This document shows, one piece after another, positions 25,904 to 35,571 of a stretch of 64,000 nt of DNA. The stretch spans positions 124,001 to 188,000 of the forward strand of contig NZ_QXFI01000013.1 of assembly GCF_003584135.1 (NCBI RefSeq), in the 5' to 3' direction. A model generated the notes under the pieces. That model was not told where the DNA came from. It did not search any database and worked only from the letters and a program-made list of their open reading frames with translations. This stretch comes from Flagellimonas pelagia. GTDB lineage: Bacteria > Bacteroidota > Bacteroidia > Flavobacteriales > Flavobacteriaceae. The position numbers and the translations under genes were made by a program. Positions within the stretch are counted from its first letter, which is position 1; each line of letters opens with the position of its first letter.

Positions 25904-27991
25904 TTGTCAGAAAAAAACTTCATACACAAGTATAAAAGCCTACTCATTTCGTTAGTGGTATACAGCTGTACCCTACTCGTTTTCACACCCCTAACGGCGC
26001 AATTCAACAAAAGGGACAGTTTGGCTTTTAAGTTGCAACGGTTGGAATCCACTGAAAGGTTCAATCCCAAAGATACTTCACATATCAATCTCTTGATAAA
26101 ACTGGCCAAATCATATCGATATTTGGACAGTGATAGCATCTACTCCATTGCAAGCAGAGTCCTAAAATACAGTGAGACCATCGATTACGATTATGGCAAA
26201 GTGAAAGGATTGGATGCTTTGGCTGAATATTATTATAACAAGGGAAACCGAAAAAAAGCCATGCCCTTGTTCCAAGAGGCCCTCCAATTGGCCAAGGATA
26301 TGGAGAATATTGAATGTGAGGTTTCCATTATCAATACACTGGCCCAAAACTACAGTTTTGAAGGCAACTATGCTGAGGCATTAAACCTAAACCTAAAGGG
26401 AATCGATTTGGCGCGGCAAATCAACCAGCAACAAATGCTCTCGATCTTCAACGAGAATATTGCAAGCCTGTATGCAGACCAGAAGGATTTCAAGAATGCA
26501 TTGATATTCTATGACACAGTACAAAAGATAAACCATAGATTGGGCAATGAGGTAGTCGATGCAGAAACACAAAGCAACATGGCTTCCTTGTATAAGGATG
26601 CAAAGGATTTTAAAAATGCCATGTTCAATATTAACCGTAGTATCAATACCTTTGAAAAACACGAAATAATCGATTGGCTTGCCTATGCCTATGAAGTAAA
26701 GGGAGATATTTATCTGGAACAGCAAAAATACCAATGGGCACTCTATTGGTATGACCAGAGTAACATGCTCTTTAAGAACCAGATAGAGGATGACAGGATC
26801 AAGATCCAATTGTTGAACGGGATGGCCAAGGTATATCTAGGACTTGAAAAAGATAGTCTTTCCATGGTGTACGCACAGGAAGGCCTTGGGCTTTCCTCCA
26901 AAATAAAATCCTTACAGGGACAGATAGATTGTTCCGAGACGTTATACAAGTTAAATAAAAAGAATGGTGACGACTCCAATGCCCTAGCGTATTTGGAGGC
27001 CTTCAAAAAGCTTTCCGACTCTTTATCCAGGGACAAGAACAAACAAAGTCTGTCCTTGTTAGAAACTAAGCTGCATTACGAACAAGAAAAGCAGGAGTTG
27101 ATAGAAGCCAACGAAGAGGCCCTTGCCAAGCAGCGCAACTACATTTACTTTTCTGTCATTATTCTATTGATCCTCAGCATCATCACTTTTGTGATCAGAC
27201 GTAGCGAGGGTATTCAGAAAAAATTGAACAAAGAACTCAAGGAAAAATCACAGGCGGTAACCGAAAGGGAAGCCGAGTTGCATGAAATAAATAAGACCAA
27301 GACCAAATTGTTCTCCATCATCGGACATGACCTTAGAGGGCCTATTGGTGCCCTTCAAGGGCTGCTGAAATTATTTACCGATGGCGAGATCTCCAAGGAT
27401 GAATTTTTATCTTTCATTCCAAAACTGAAGACAGATGTAGAAAACATTTCCTTCACCCTTAACAACCTATTGTCCTGGGGCCAGAACCAATTGAACGGCG
27501 TGGTTACCACACCTAAGAGGGTCTCTTTGGACAAGATTGTGACCAGCAATATCCAATTGCTGTCCGAACTGGCCAAAAGTAAATCCATTAAACTCATCAA
27601 CCAATTACCTGAAAATCCCCTCATATGGGCCGATCAAAACCAAATGGACATTGTAGTGAGGAATTTGCTGAGCAATGCCATTAAGTTTACTCCTGATAAT
27701 GGTCTGATCACCATAGAGGCAGAAGAAAAGAAGGATATGTGGCAAGTTTCCGTTAGGGACACCGGTATTGGCATGAACGAGGAAATCCAGAAAAAAATCT
27801 TTAAAGATTCCACCAACGTTACCACCTATGGTACCAACAACGAGAAAGGTACCGGGCTCGGGCTTTCATTGTGCAAGGAAATGGTACTGAAAAATAAGGG
27901 TAAAATATGGGTGGAAAGTATTCCGCGTAAGGGGACCACATTCTTCTTTACCGTTCCCATGGCCGAAAAAAGATATCAAAAGGCAAGTTGA
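25904..27991 (+). CDS. TPR-containing sensor histidine kinase (HisKA type)
   Basis: About 695 residues. No ATG is available upstream of the signal sequence. TTG at 25904 (or 25901) begins a good signal peptide (SEKNFIHKYKSLLISLVVYS), while TTG at 25829 would add an implausible tail. A TATTTTTG box at 25873-25880 just ahead also favours the later start. Parts: periplasmic TPR array (to about 395), coiled coil, membrane segment (about 430-450), HisKA with FSIIGHDLRGPIGAL, and HATPase with NLLSNAIKF, DTGIGM and GTGLGLSLCKEM. No response regulator is adjacent, so the partner is unknown. It ends directly against convergent bshB1. Confidence 0.88.
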   Translation: MSEKNFIHKYKSLLISLVVYSCTLLVFTPLTAQFNKRDSLAFKLQRLESTERFNPKDTSHINLLIKLAKSYRYLDSDSIYSIASRVLKYSETIDYDYGKVKGLDALAEYYYNKGNRKKAMPLFQEALQLAKDMENIECEVSIINTLAQNYSFEGNYAEALNLNLKGIDLARQINQQQMLSIFNENIASLYADQKDFKNALIFYDTVQKINHRLGNEVVDAETQSNMASLYKDAKDFKNAMFNINRSINTFEKHEIIDWLAYAYEVKGDIYLEQQKYQWALYWYDQSNMLFKNQIEDDRIKIQLLNGMAKVYLGLEKDSLSMVYAQEGLGLSSKIKSLQGQIDCSETLYKLNKKNGDDSNALAYLEAFKKLSDSLSRDKNKQSLSLLETKLHYEQEKQELIEANEEALAKQRNYIYFSVIILLILSIITFVIRRSEGIQKKLNKELKEKSQAVTEREAELHEINKTKTKLFSIIGHDLRGPIGALQGLLKLFTDGEISKDEFLSFIPKLKTDVENISFTLNNLLSWGQNQLNGVVTTPKRVSLDKIVTSNIQLLSELAKSKSIKLINQLPENPLIWADQNQMDIVVRNLLSNAIKFTPDNGLITIEAEEKKDMWQVSVRDTGIGMNEEIQKKIFKDSTNVTTYGTNNEKGTGLGLSLCKEMVLKNKGKIWVESIPRKGTTFFFTVPMAEKRYQKAS

Positions 27992-28714
27992 TCAGATCAA
28001 ATCGCCCAAACTGTCCACGGCGGCAAAACGCTCCACGGTAAATCCCTCGGCATATTCCACACCAACGATCCTTCCCAAATCCCTAGCTCGGTAAATGACG
28101 CTATCGATAAAATTCTTACTACTGATGGGGGTTTCCGGTTCGTCACTATTGGGGTCGTAAAATTGTGACCCATATGCTTTTATCGCTGCAATCTTGGTAT
28201 CAATAAATCCAGTTACATCCATCACGAAATCAGGTTCCAAGTTTTTCCATTGGATGTAATGATAAACCACTTTGGGTCGCCAGGGTTCCTGCCACTCATC
28301 ATGCCCGTCCATTTTTGTGTCGATTTTGACGAGACCACTCAAAAAACAGGCATCGCTTACCAGTTTACTCCCCTTCCCATGGTCAATATGGCGATCGTCC
28401 ACCGCATTGCACAATACAATTTCAGGTCTGTACAGCCTTATCATTTTGATAAGCTCAAGTTGATGTTCCTTGTCATTTACAAAAAAACCATCGGCGAATT
28501 CCATGTTTTCCCGTACAGAAATCCCTAAGATTTTGGCAGAAGCCGTCGCTTCCCTGTCCCTGATTTCTGCAGACCCCCGGGTTCCCAATTCCCCACGGGT
28601 CAAATCCACAATTCCTACTTTTTTTCCTTTGGAAACCTCTTTGGCGATTGTCGCACCAGCTCCAAGTTCTGCGTCATCGGGGTGTGCCCCGAATACTAAA
28701 ATGTCTAATTTCAT
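27992..28714 (-). CDS. bshB1: Bacillithiol biosynthesis deacetylase BshB1
   Basis: 240 residues, LmbE/PIG-L fold with the zinc motif GAHPDDAELG (about 9-18) and a second His-rich region DDRHIDHGKGSK (about 108-119). It removes the acetyl group from GlcNAc-malate in bacillithiol synthesis. The BshB1 branch is recognisable by DLTRGELGTRGS and YGSQFYDP. BshA and BshC are not in the window. It follows the PLP enzyme gene by 7 bases; pairing with a sulfur amino-acid enzyme makes sense for thiol metabolism. Confidence 0.92.
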   Translation of the reverse strand: MKLDILVFGAHPDDAELGAGATIAKEVSKGKKVGIVDLTRGELGTRGSAEIRDREATASAKILGISVRENMEFADGFFVNDKEHQLELIKMIRLYRPEIVLCNAVDDRHIDHGKGSKLVSDACFLSGLVKIDTKMDGHDEWQEPWRPKVVYHYIQWKNLEPDFVMDVTGFIDTKIAAIKAYGSQFYDPNSDEPETPISSKNFIDSVIYRARDLGRIVGVEYAEGFTVERFAAVDSLGDLI

Positions 28715-28721
28715 AAGCTAC

Positions 28722-29888
28722 TTATGCGGTAACCGTTAGGGCCTTTACCTTGGCAATGGCCTGTTCAATATCCGCTATGATGTCTTCGGTTTCTTCTATT
28801 CCCAATGAAAAACGTATCAGGGAATCCTTAATCCCCTGTTTTTCCCTGTCCTCAGCACTCATCAACGCATGTGATGTGGTCACGGGAGAAGTCATGGTGC
28901 TCTCCACCCCTGCCAAACTCATGACAGGTTTGACCAATTTTAGATGTTTGTAAAAAAGCGCATGGTCTACATTTGGCAATTCAAACGACAGCATACCTCC
29001 GAATCCCTGCATTTGGGATTTGGCCAGTTCGTGATCTGGATGGGTTTCCAAGCCTGGATAATATACAGTAGCCACATCTTCGTTCTGGTTTAGGTAAAGT
29101 GCCATTTTCATCGCATTTTCATTTTGGGCCCTTACCCGCAATGCCATGGTCTTCATACTACGCTCCAACAGCCAAACGGTATAGTCGTTCAAGCTGCCAC
29201 CAAAGCAAATCCCGGTCTGGAACACTTTCTCCATATTTTCTTTTGATGAAGCCACCACCCCGGCACAAATATCCGAATGCCCACCCATATACTTGGTGGC
29301 ACTGTGCAGCACCACATCCACCCCAAGATCTATTGGGGTTTGGTTGATGGGACTTGCAAACGTATTGTCTATCATGGTCAGTATTCCGTTGTGCTTCGCC
29401 AACTTGGACACTCCCTTAATATCCGTTATGGTAAGAAGCGGGTTGGAAGGCGTTTCCATATAGATCAGTTTGGTATTGGGCTTGATCTCGTTTTCAAAAT
29501 CTTTAGGTTCCCAACCATCGGTGAAGGAATAGGAAATACCAAACTTTGGAAACTGAGTCACTGCAAAATGATAGGTTCCCCCATAAATGGTCTGTTGCAG
29601 CACCACGTGATCCCCGGCTTGTAAAAAACTCATAAGGGCTGTACTTATGGCGGCCATGCCACTACCAAAAATTAAAGCGGCCTCGGCATGTTCCAAGGCC
29701 GCCATTTTTTTACAGAGTGCTTCTTGATTAGGGGTATTGAAGTATCTGGGATATCGTTTTACATCCACTTCACCGAATTGATAAGATGTACTCATGTACA
29801 ATGGAGAAGTCGCTCCTTTGTACAATGTATCTTCCAATTCCCCTTCGTGGGTACATAACGTATTGATGCCTTTTTTGTCTATGTTCAT
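28722..29888 (-). CDS. Trans-sulfuration family PLP enzyme (cystathionine gamma-synthase/lyase or methionine gamma-lyase)
   Basis: 388 residues, the usual length. The PLP lysine is in SATKYMGGHSD (about 205-215); other family marks are GSGMAAISTALMSFL (about 78), TIYGGTYHF (about 103), ETPSNPLL (about 150) and the late SLAGVESTMTSP. It acts on cystathionine, homoserine esters or methionine; which one cannot be settled from the sequence. It is the first gene of a two-gene operon with bshB1. A 17-bp palindrome with a TATCTTTA promoter-like word lies just before the start. Confidence 0.9.
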   Translation of the reverse strand: MNIDKKGINTLCTHEGELEDTLYKGATSPLYMSTSYQFGEVDVKRYPRYFNTPNQEALCKKMAALEHAEAALIFGSGMAAISTALMSFLQAGDHVVLQQTIYGGTYHFAVTQFPKFGISYSFTDGWEPKDFENEIKPNTKLIYMETPSNPLLTITDIKGVSKLAKHNGILTMIDNTFASPINQTPIDLGVDVVLHSATKYMGGHSDICAGVVASSKENMEKVFQTGICFGGSLNDYTVWLLERSMKTMALRVRAQNENAMKMALYLNQNEDVATVYYPGLETHPDHELAKSQMQGFGGMLSFELPNVDHALFYKHLKLVKPVMSLAGVESTMTSPVTTSHALMSAEDREKQGIKDSLIRFSLGIEETEDIIADIEQAIAKVKALTVTA

Positions 29889-29896
29889 GGTGGTCG

Positions 29897-29913
29897 ATCT
29901 TTAGGCTAAAGAT
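29897..29913. promoter_or_regulatory. 17-bp palindrome between the MATE and PLP-enzyme genes
   Basis: ATCTTTAG-G-CTAAAGAT, perfect, ending 8 bases before the PLP-enzyme ATG. On the minus strand it includes TATCTTTA (one base off the -7 consensus), so it may be both promoter and operator. Confidence 0.4.
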
Positions 29914-29923
29914 ACGAAACCCA

Positions 29924-31333
29924 TCATACTTGCACCTGCTTCCAGTTTCCTTTTTTAAACCATACCATGGCAATAATGGCCAATATGACTTCTGCCAACG
30001 TAATTGCGACAAAAACGCCCATGGCGCCCCATTCCAAGACCAATGCTGCAATATAGGCCAAGGGAAGTTGGAACACCCAGAACGAAATCAGATTGATCTT
30101 GGTCGGAGTCTTTGTGTCACCAGCCCCATTAAAGGCTTGGCTCACTACCATACCGTAGGCATAGAAAATATAACCGGCCGCTATGACCTGCAGACAGAGG
30201 GACCCGTTTTTAACCACATCGGGCGTAGTGTTGAACCACGAAATAATTTGCTTGGCAAAGATGAGATAGACCAATGAAACCGTTCCCATAAAAATGGCAT
30301 TGTACTTGCCCGTTTTCCAAACAGAAATTTCAGCTCTATCGGGTTGTTTGGCACCTAAATTCTGTCCTACCAAAGTAGCTGCTGCGTTGCTCATGCCCCA
30401 GGATGGCATCAAGGTGAACATCATCACCCGAATGGCAATGGTATAGCCTGCCAAAACTTCGCTACCAAACTCAGACATGATCCGCATCAAAAAAATCCAA
30501 CTCGATGTACCAATCAAGAACTGCGCAATACCTCCCAATGAAACCTTGATCAGGTTCACCATCACCTTGAAATTTAGGACCAAGTCAGACAAAACCAGTT
30601 TGATCTTGCCCCATCCGAAGAACAATATCCCTAATTGGAAAAGGACTGCTGACCCCCGACCGATATTGGTGGCAATGGCTGCTCCCATAACACCGTATTC
30701 GGGAATGGGGCCAAACCCAAAGATGAACATGGGGTCCAAAATAATGTTGAGTCCATTGGACAATACCAAGGCCCACATGGCGATGGAGGCGTTCCCTGCT
30801 CCCCTGAAAATGGCGTTGATCAAAAACAGCAGTACCACAGTGATATTACCCCCAATCATGAATTTGGTATAGCCAAAACCTTCCTCGATCAGATCAGGTT
30901 CCCCTCCCATCAAGGCCAAAATTTCCTTGGCGAACACAATGCCTATTATTCCCAAGATTACCGAAATCAACACTCCAAGACTAATGGCCTGGACCGCTGC
31001 AACCCTGGCCCCTTGAACGTCTTTCTCGCCAATTCTTCGGGCTACAACTGCTGTAGCCGCCATACTCAACCCGATGGCCAAGGCATATACTAAAGTAATA
31101 ACGGATTCCGTAAGCCCAATGGTGGCCACCGCATTTACACTCACTTTGGAAACGTAAGCAATGTCTACCAAAGCAAAAATGGATTCCATGAGCATTTCCA
31201 AAATCATGGGAATGGAGAGCATAAATATCGCCCTACGGATGCTGCCTGTTGTAAATTCTGTTTCTTTTCCGGATACAGCAATCCAGAAATATTGAATCAT
31301 TTTTTTGAATGAAAATGTATTTTGATGTGTCAT
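29924..31333 (-). CDS. MATE family efflux transporter
   Basis: 469 residues with about 12 membrane segments in two related halves (SIPMILEMLMESIFALVDI near the start; LIKVSLGGIAQFLIGTSSW after the middle), as in Na+- or H+-driven MATE exporters of drugs and cationic compounds. It lies 35 bases ahead of the PLP-enzyme gene on the same strand, perhaps by chance. The substrate is unknown. The 171 bases between it and ccsBA hold two small hairpins (31378-31395 and 31402-31418). Confidence 0.92.
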   Translation of the reverse strand: MTHQNTFSFKKMIQYFWIAVSGKETEFTTGSIRRAIFMLSIPMILEMLMESIFALVDIAYVSKVSVNAVATIGLTESVITLVYALAIGLSMAATAVVARRIGEKDVQGARVAAVQAISLGVLISVILGIIGIVFAKEILALMGGEPDLIEEGFGYTKFMIGGNITVVLLFLINAIFRGAGNASIAMWALVLSNGLNIILDPMFIFGFGPIPEYGVMGAAIATNIGRGSAVLFQLGILFFGWGKIKLVLSDLVLNFKVMVNLIKVSLGGIAQFLIGTSSWIFLMRIMSEFGSEVLAGYTIAIRVMMFTLMPSWGMSNAAATLVGQNLGAKQPDRAEISVWKTGKYNAIFMGTVSLVYLIFAKQIISWFNTTPDVVKNGSLCLQVIAAGYIFYAYGMVVSQAFNGAGDTKTPTKINLISFWVFQLPLAYIAALVLEWGAMGVFVAITLAEVILAIIAMVWFKKGNWKQVQV

Positions 31334-31377
31334 TTTAAAAGAATTATGTGTGAGAAATGTGTGGAAATGTCAACCGT

Positions 31378-31418
31378 ACCGAAAAGTGTTTCGGTTACTT
31401 TTTTGGCATAAAGCCAAA
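31378..31418. other. Two adjacent short inverted repeats downstream of ccsBA
   Basis: ACCGAAA-AGTG-TTTCGGT (31378-31395) and TTTGGC-ATAAA-GCCAAA (31402-31418). The T run lies between them on the plus strand, where no gene needs a terminator. They may stabilise or end the ccsBA transcript. Confidence 0.4.
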
Positions 31419-31505
31419 TGTGACATCTATAGCGTACATAATTCTTATAACTTCATGATGAAGCAAAGATGCAACTTTTTTTTAAAGGGAAAAGAAAAAT
31501 CTTAA

Positions 31506-34500
31506 TTATTTGGCGTAGTGCACTTTATATCTCCAATAACTGATGCCTCCCAAAATAAATACCCCTAATACCGTGAACCAAACAAAACTTGGCGTAATTA
31601 CTTGTTCTCCACTGGCATAACTATGGAGTCCCACCAAATAGAAGTTCACCCCAAAATAGGTCATCATGATACTTGAAAAAGCCAAGACACTGGCAAAATT
31701 GTAAATCCATTTACCCCTTAGACCAGGCACAAGCCGCATGTGGAGCACAAAGGCATAGACCATAATGGAGATAAGCGCCCAAGTCTCTTTGGGATCCCAG
31801 CCCCAGTAACGCCCCCAACTTTCGTTGGCCCATTGTCCCCCTAAAAAGTTGCCAATAGTAAGCATAACCAAACCTGCGGTCAAAGCCAATTCGTTGATCA
31901 CGGTAAGCTCCTTGATATTGAGACCCATCCGTTTTTTGTTCTTATCGGTCGTCAAAATCATCAACAACAAGGAAACCACACCAAGGATCATGCCCACGGT
32001 AAACGGACCGTAGCTTCCCACAATAACGGCTACGTGTATCATCAACCAATAACTATCCAGAACAGGTTGTAGGTTGGCAATAGCAGGATCTACCCAACTC
32101 TGGTGGGCAATCCACAGCAACATGGAAGTAACAAAAGCACTGGCGGCAATGGTAAGCTCACTTTTTCTACCCAGAGCCAGTCCAATGCCCATGGTAGCCC
32201 AAGAGACATACAGAATGCTTTCATAGGCATCGCTCCAAGGCGCGTGACCCGAAATATACCAACGCAACACCAAACCAATGGTGTGCCAGATAAAGAACAG
32301 GATAATGGTCCCTTTGAGAAGATAGGCGAAAGCTTTTAAAATTTTCCGCTCCTTGAAAATTTGGATCATGAGCACCAAGAACAGGATTACCCCCACCATT
32401 GCATAGTATTTGTACAATCGGTTGAAGAGATCTAGTTTGTTGTAGATGATCTCGGTCTTGACCTTATTGTCGGATGGTAAGACTTCCTCCCCATGATTCT
32501 TTTGGTTCTGTTTGAAAGCTTCCAACATACGGTCCGGTTGGGAGTAATCTCCAGTAACGATAGACTGTTGCAAGGAATTCAGGTAAAATGGAATGGCATT
32601 CCGAATAAAGTTGGAATACAACGAGTCTTGAACTTGGTAATTACCACTCCGATATTCCACCGCGGATACCCATTTGTTGTTCTCATCGTTCAACAAGGGA
32701 AATATTTTTACCATATTTCCGCTCAGGGCCATATCCAATAGGCTTAACCTTTCCCCCACCTTTTTAATGTCCTTTTCAAAATTGGAAGGATTGGTGGTAG
32801 AGGTGGCTTGCTCTAGATAAGAACGAAGTTTGTAAGCTCCTTTTTCATCAAAAAAATCGGTAGCTTTTACATATTTAGTACCTGACGGAACGCCAATGAC
32901 CTTGCGGATGCTATCGTTTTGCCATTTACCCACTTCAATCAAATCCACGGTATACCAAACACCTGGATTCAGCATCATGGAAAGGAAAACCTGATTGGCA
33001 GACATATCCTTGTACTTGTCCTTTCCACTTAACTTTCTTAACAATTCAGAAGAAAACGTGTGTATAGGCTTCATTCTTCCGGCACCATCTTGGATGACCA
33101 AGGCTCCGAATTTTTCAGCATGCTCCTTGGCAACGGTTGTGGCCTTAAGTACGGAATCAATCTGTGCTTGGGTCGGCATTGTGGAGTGTCCATGTTCATC
33201 CGTGGTTTCTTGTGCATGTGCTCCGGTTAAAGCTAGCAACAAAAAAGCTATGGCCAAAGCTGCTTTCTTAGCCTTGATTTTCTCCAACATCTGTTGTAGA
33301 TCTTTAAAGCGCGTATCCCCAAAGAACATGATGCCCATCAATCCGATATAGAGCAAGAAATAGCCAATATAGGTAATCCATGTACCCCAAAAGTCGTGGT
33401 TTACAGAAAGAACGGTTCCTTTTTCATCTGGGTCAAAACTGGACTGAAAAAACCGATAACCTTTATGGTCCAAAACATGGTTCATATAAATGTCATAGTC
33501 GAAAGGTCGTTCGTCATGAACAGTAACACGACTCATGAAGGAAGCATAACCGGTCTCGGTTCCTGGATATTTTTCGGCAATAAAATCGTTGAGTTCAATG
33601 GAAAAAGGCAGTTCATATATCTTGGAGCCATAACTCAAGGAGAAATCCAATCCGCCCACATTGATCTTGTCCGAAAAATTGGTAGTGCCCTGTCCTCCCA
33701 AAAGCTTTACTTCTTTGGATTCACCGTTGGATGAAATGGATACAATCAGGGCATCTTGCGTAACCTTGGTGATTTCTTCATCCGGCACCTTCACAATACC
33801 ATACGTGCCCTTCACCAAGGGTTCTGGGATCACGAATTGCATTCCCGCCATATTGTAGAGCGAACGCAGTTGTAGGGTTTGAAGGCTATCCTGAACCACT
33901 TCTCCCTGAAACTGATCGGCCATGCGCATAAAGTTTCCTTCAAAAGGGGGTTTGATCTGGTATCCTCCTTTTTCCGAATAAAAAATGTTTATCGCCCCAT
34001 CGGTTTCGTTGTTCAAGGCAAAAAGCACATTATGGATGCTGGCAATCTTTCCGTTTTCCAAATAATGTTCGTGGCGTTGCCCATTTCCGGCTTCCACAAT
34101 CTGAAGGTATTCGGTGCCATTTTCATCGGGAATCAATCCCTTCTCCGCTCCTCGGATAAAATCCACATAGGAAATGGTAAAGGGTTGCCCGTTAAAATCG
34201 GATTTCCATGGTAAACTAGAACGTTTTCCTTCGGGGGTCACCAAAATATCATCTTCCAAAATGCGACGCTTGGTTTCCCCATTGATCTCCCCATCAATGT
34301 AGGCAGTCAAAAACGTTTTATCCGAATAAAATACCTTCTCATTAGCCCCTTCGCGGATAGGCATCCTGCCTTCAAAGCTGATATAACGGGTAACAAAAGC
34401 GCCTACAATGATTAAAATCCAAGAAAGGTGCAACACCAGAATGGCCCATTTTTTCCAATTCAACAATTGGTATCTGTAGATATTCCCTATAAAATTGATT

Positions 34501-34676
34501 ACAAAAAAGACCATGATGGCCTCGAACCAAGTGGTATTGTAGATATAGATTCGGGCAGTTTCAGTGCTGTACGAGCTTTCCACAAAGGTACCGATGGCCA
34601 TTGCTGCTGCAAAAACCAAAAATAGAACGGCCATAAGTCTTGTGGAAAAAAGGGTCTTTTTGAGAAAATCGATCAT
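31506..34676 (-). CDS. ccsA: CcsBA-type cytochrome c maturation protein (ResB-CcsA fusion)
   Basis: 1056 residues. The N-terminal half is ResB/CcsB-like, with membrane segments near 12-30, 48-66 and 76-95, a large periplasmic domain, and another membrane segment near 415. The C-terminal part, from about residue 760, is CcsA/CcmF-like with the heme-handling motif WGRYWGWDPKETWALI (about 965). It carries heme across the membrane and attaches it to c-type cytochromes (system II). Fusion is the rule in Bacteroidota. A hydrophilic middle of about 300 residues (roughly 470-770) begins after a second signal-like segment (AIAFLLLALTGAHAQ). Box TATTTTTG on the minus strand at 34702-34709 may be its promoter. 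Confidence 0.93.
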   Translation of the reverse strand: MIDFLKKTLFSTRLMAVLFLVFAAAMAIGTFVESSYSTETARIYIYNTTWFEAIMVFFVINFIGNIYRYQLLNWKKWAILVLHLSWILIIVGAFVTRYISFEGRMPIREGANEKVFYSDKTFLTAYIDGEINGETKRRILEDDILVTPEGKRSSLPWKSDFNGQPFTISYVDFIRGAEKGLIPDENGTEYLQIVEAGNGQRHEHYLENGKIASIHNVLFALNNETDGAINIFYSEKGGYQIKPPFEGNFMRMADQFQGEVVQDSLQTLQLRSLYNMAGMQFVIPEPLVKGTYGIVKVPDEEITKVTQDALIVSISSNGESKEVKLLGGQGTTNFSDKINVGGLDFSLSYGSKIYELPFSIELNDFIAEKYPGTETGYASFMSRVTVHDERPFDYDIYMNHVLDHKGYRFFQSSFDPDEKGTVLSVNHDFWGTWITYIGYFLLYIGLMGIMFFGDTRFKDLQQMLEKIKAKKAALAIAFLLLALTGAHAQETTDEHGHSTMPTQAQIDSVLKATTVAKEHAEKFGALVIQDGAGRMKPIHTFSSELLRKLSGKDKYKDMSANQVFLSMMLNPGVWYTVDLIEVGKWQNDSIRKVIGVPSGTKYVKATDFFDEKGAYKLRSYLEQATSTTNPSNFEKDIKKVGERLSLLDMALSGNMVKIFPLLNDENNKWVSAVEYRSGNYQVQDSLYSNFIRNAIPFYLNSLQQSIVTGDYSQPDRMLEAFKQNQKNHGEEVLPSDNKVKTEIIYNKLDLFNRLYKYYAMVGVILFLVLMIQIFKERKILKAFAYLLKGTIILFFIWHTIGLVLRWYISGHAPWSDAYESILYVSWATMGIGLALGRKSELTIAASAFVTSMLLWIAHQSWVDPAIANLQPVLDSYWLMIHVAVIVGSYGPFTVGMILGVVSLLLMILTTDKNKKRMGLNIKELTVINELALTAGLVMLTIGNFLGGQWANESWGRYWGWDPKETWALISIMVYAFVLHMRLVPGLRGKWIYNFASVLAFSSIMMTYFGVNFYLVGLHSYASGEQVITPSFVWFTVLGVFILGGISYWRYKVHYAK

Positions 34677-34701
34677 GGAAATTCAGTATGCTTACGGCTC
34701 G

Positions 34702-34709
34702 CAAAAATA
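34702..34709 (-). promoter_or_regulatory. Candidate -7 box for ccsBA
   Basis: TATTTTTG on the minus strand, giving a leader of about 22 bases. No clear -33 TTTG. Confidence 0.4.
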
Positions 34710-34790
34710 CGGCCTTTTTACCATTTTGTCGTTTTTAGGTCTATAAATAATCCCACAGATTTGTTAATTATGAGAATGATGCATCTATCC

Positions 34791-34798
34791 TAAATTTG
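34791..34798 (+). promoter_or_regulatory. Candidate -7 box for the DUF2520-KdsC-Maf operon
   Basis: TAAATTTG. The start of transcription would be about 8 bases before the ATG at 34810. The nearest TTTG (34760-34763) is 27 bases away, longer than usual. Confidence 0.45.
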
Positions 34799-34809
34799 TA
34801 GTTTTGGGC

Positions 34810-35571
34810 ATGCTCAACGTTGTGTTACTGGGTACCGGAAACCTTGCCAGACATTTGTTCCTGGCCATATCCCGATCGGATAGGGCCCAAATTGTGCAGG
34901 TAGTAGGCAGAAATCTCAATGACTTATCCTGGTTTTCCCATCATACGGCCGTCTCCAATGATTTTAATGATGTTTTTGATGCCAATGTTTACTTGATTGC
35001 GGTTAAGGACGATGCCATTGCAGGGGTCTCAAAATGCTTGACCAACAAATCGGGCATTGTGGCACATACTTCCGGGGCAACGGATATGGATGTTCTTATT
35101 CCTGAAAACAAAGGCGTTTTCTACCCTTTACAGTCCTTTACCAAAGGCAGGGAACTGGATTTCAAGAACATTCCCATCTGTGTGGAAGCCAAAAAGGAAT
35201 CCTCGCTTCAAGTGTTGAAACAATTGGCAGATTCCATTTCTTCCAATGTACAGGAAATCGATTCCGACCAGCGAAGAAAATTGCATCTTGCAGCGGTCTT
35301 CGTGAGCAACTTCACCAATTATCTGTATGGTGTGGGTCAAGAAATCTGCTCGGAAGAAGGACTTTCGTTCGACCTTTTGAAACCATTGATCTTGGAAACT
35401 GCGAAAAAGGTGCAGACCTTTGCACCGCGTGAAGCCCAAACGGGTCCTGCCAGACGGAATGATGTTTTGAGCATGCAAAATCACCTGAACCTATTGAAAA
35501 ATGAAAAACACATCGCCCTGTATAAACTGTTGAGCGATACCATAAAAGAAGTTTATGAAGAAAAACTATAA
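34810..35571 (+). CDS. Rossmann-like and DUF2520 domain protein
   Basis: 253 residues from ATG 34810 (a TTG at 34804 adds two). The N-terminal Rossmann domain (VVLLGTGNLARHLF, about 4-17) is of the F420-NADP/6-phosphogluconate dehydrogenase-like kind. The C-terminal helical DUF2520 domain (about 125-250) has HLAAVFVSNFTNYLYGVG. Probably an NAD(P)-dependent oxidoreductase of unknown substrate. It is the first gene of a three-gene operon with overlaps (17 bases into the HAD gene). Confidence 0.88.
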   Translation: MLNVVLLGTGNLARHLFLAISRSDRAQIVQVVGRNLNDLSWFSHHTAVSNDFNDVFDANVYLIAVKDDAIAGVSKCLTNKSGIVAHTSGATDMDVLIPENKGVFYPLQSFTKGRELDFKNIPICVEAKKESSLQVLKQLADSISSNVQEIDSDQRRKLHLAAVFVSNFTNYLYGVGQEICSEEGLSFDLLKPLILETAKKVQTFAPREAQTGPARRNDVLSMQNHLNLLKNEKHIALYKLLSDTIKEVYEEKL

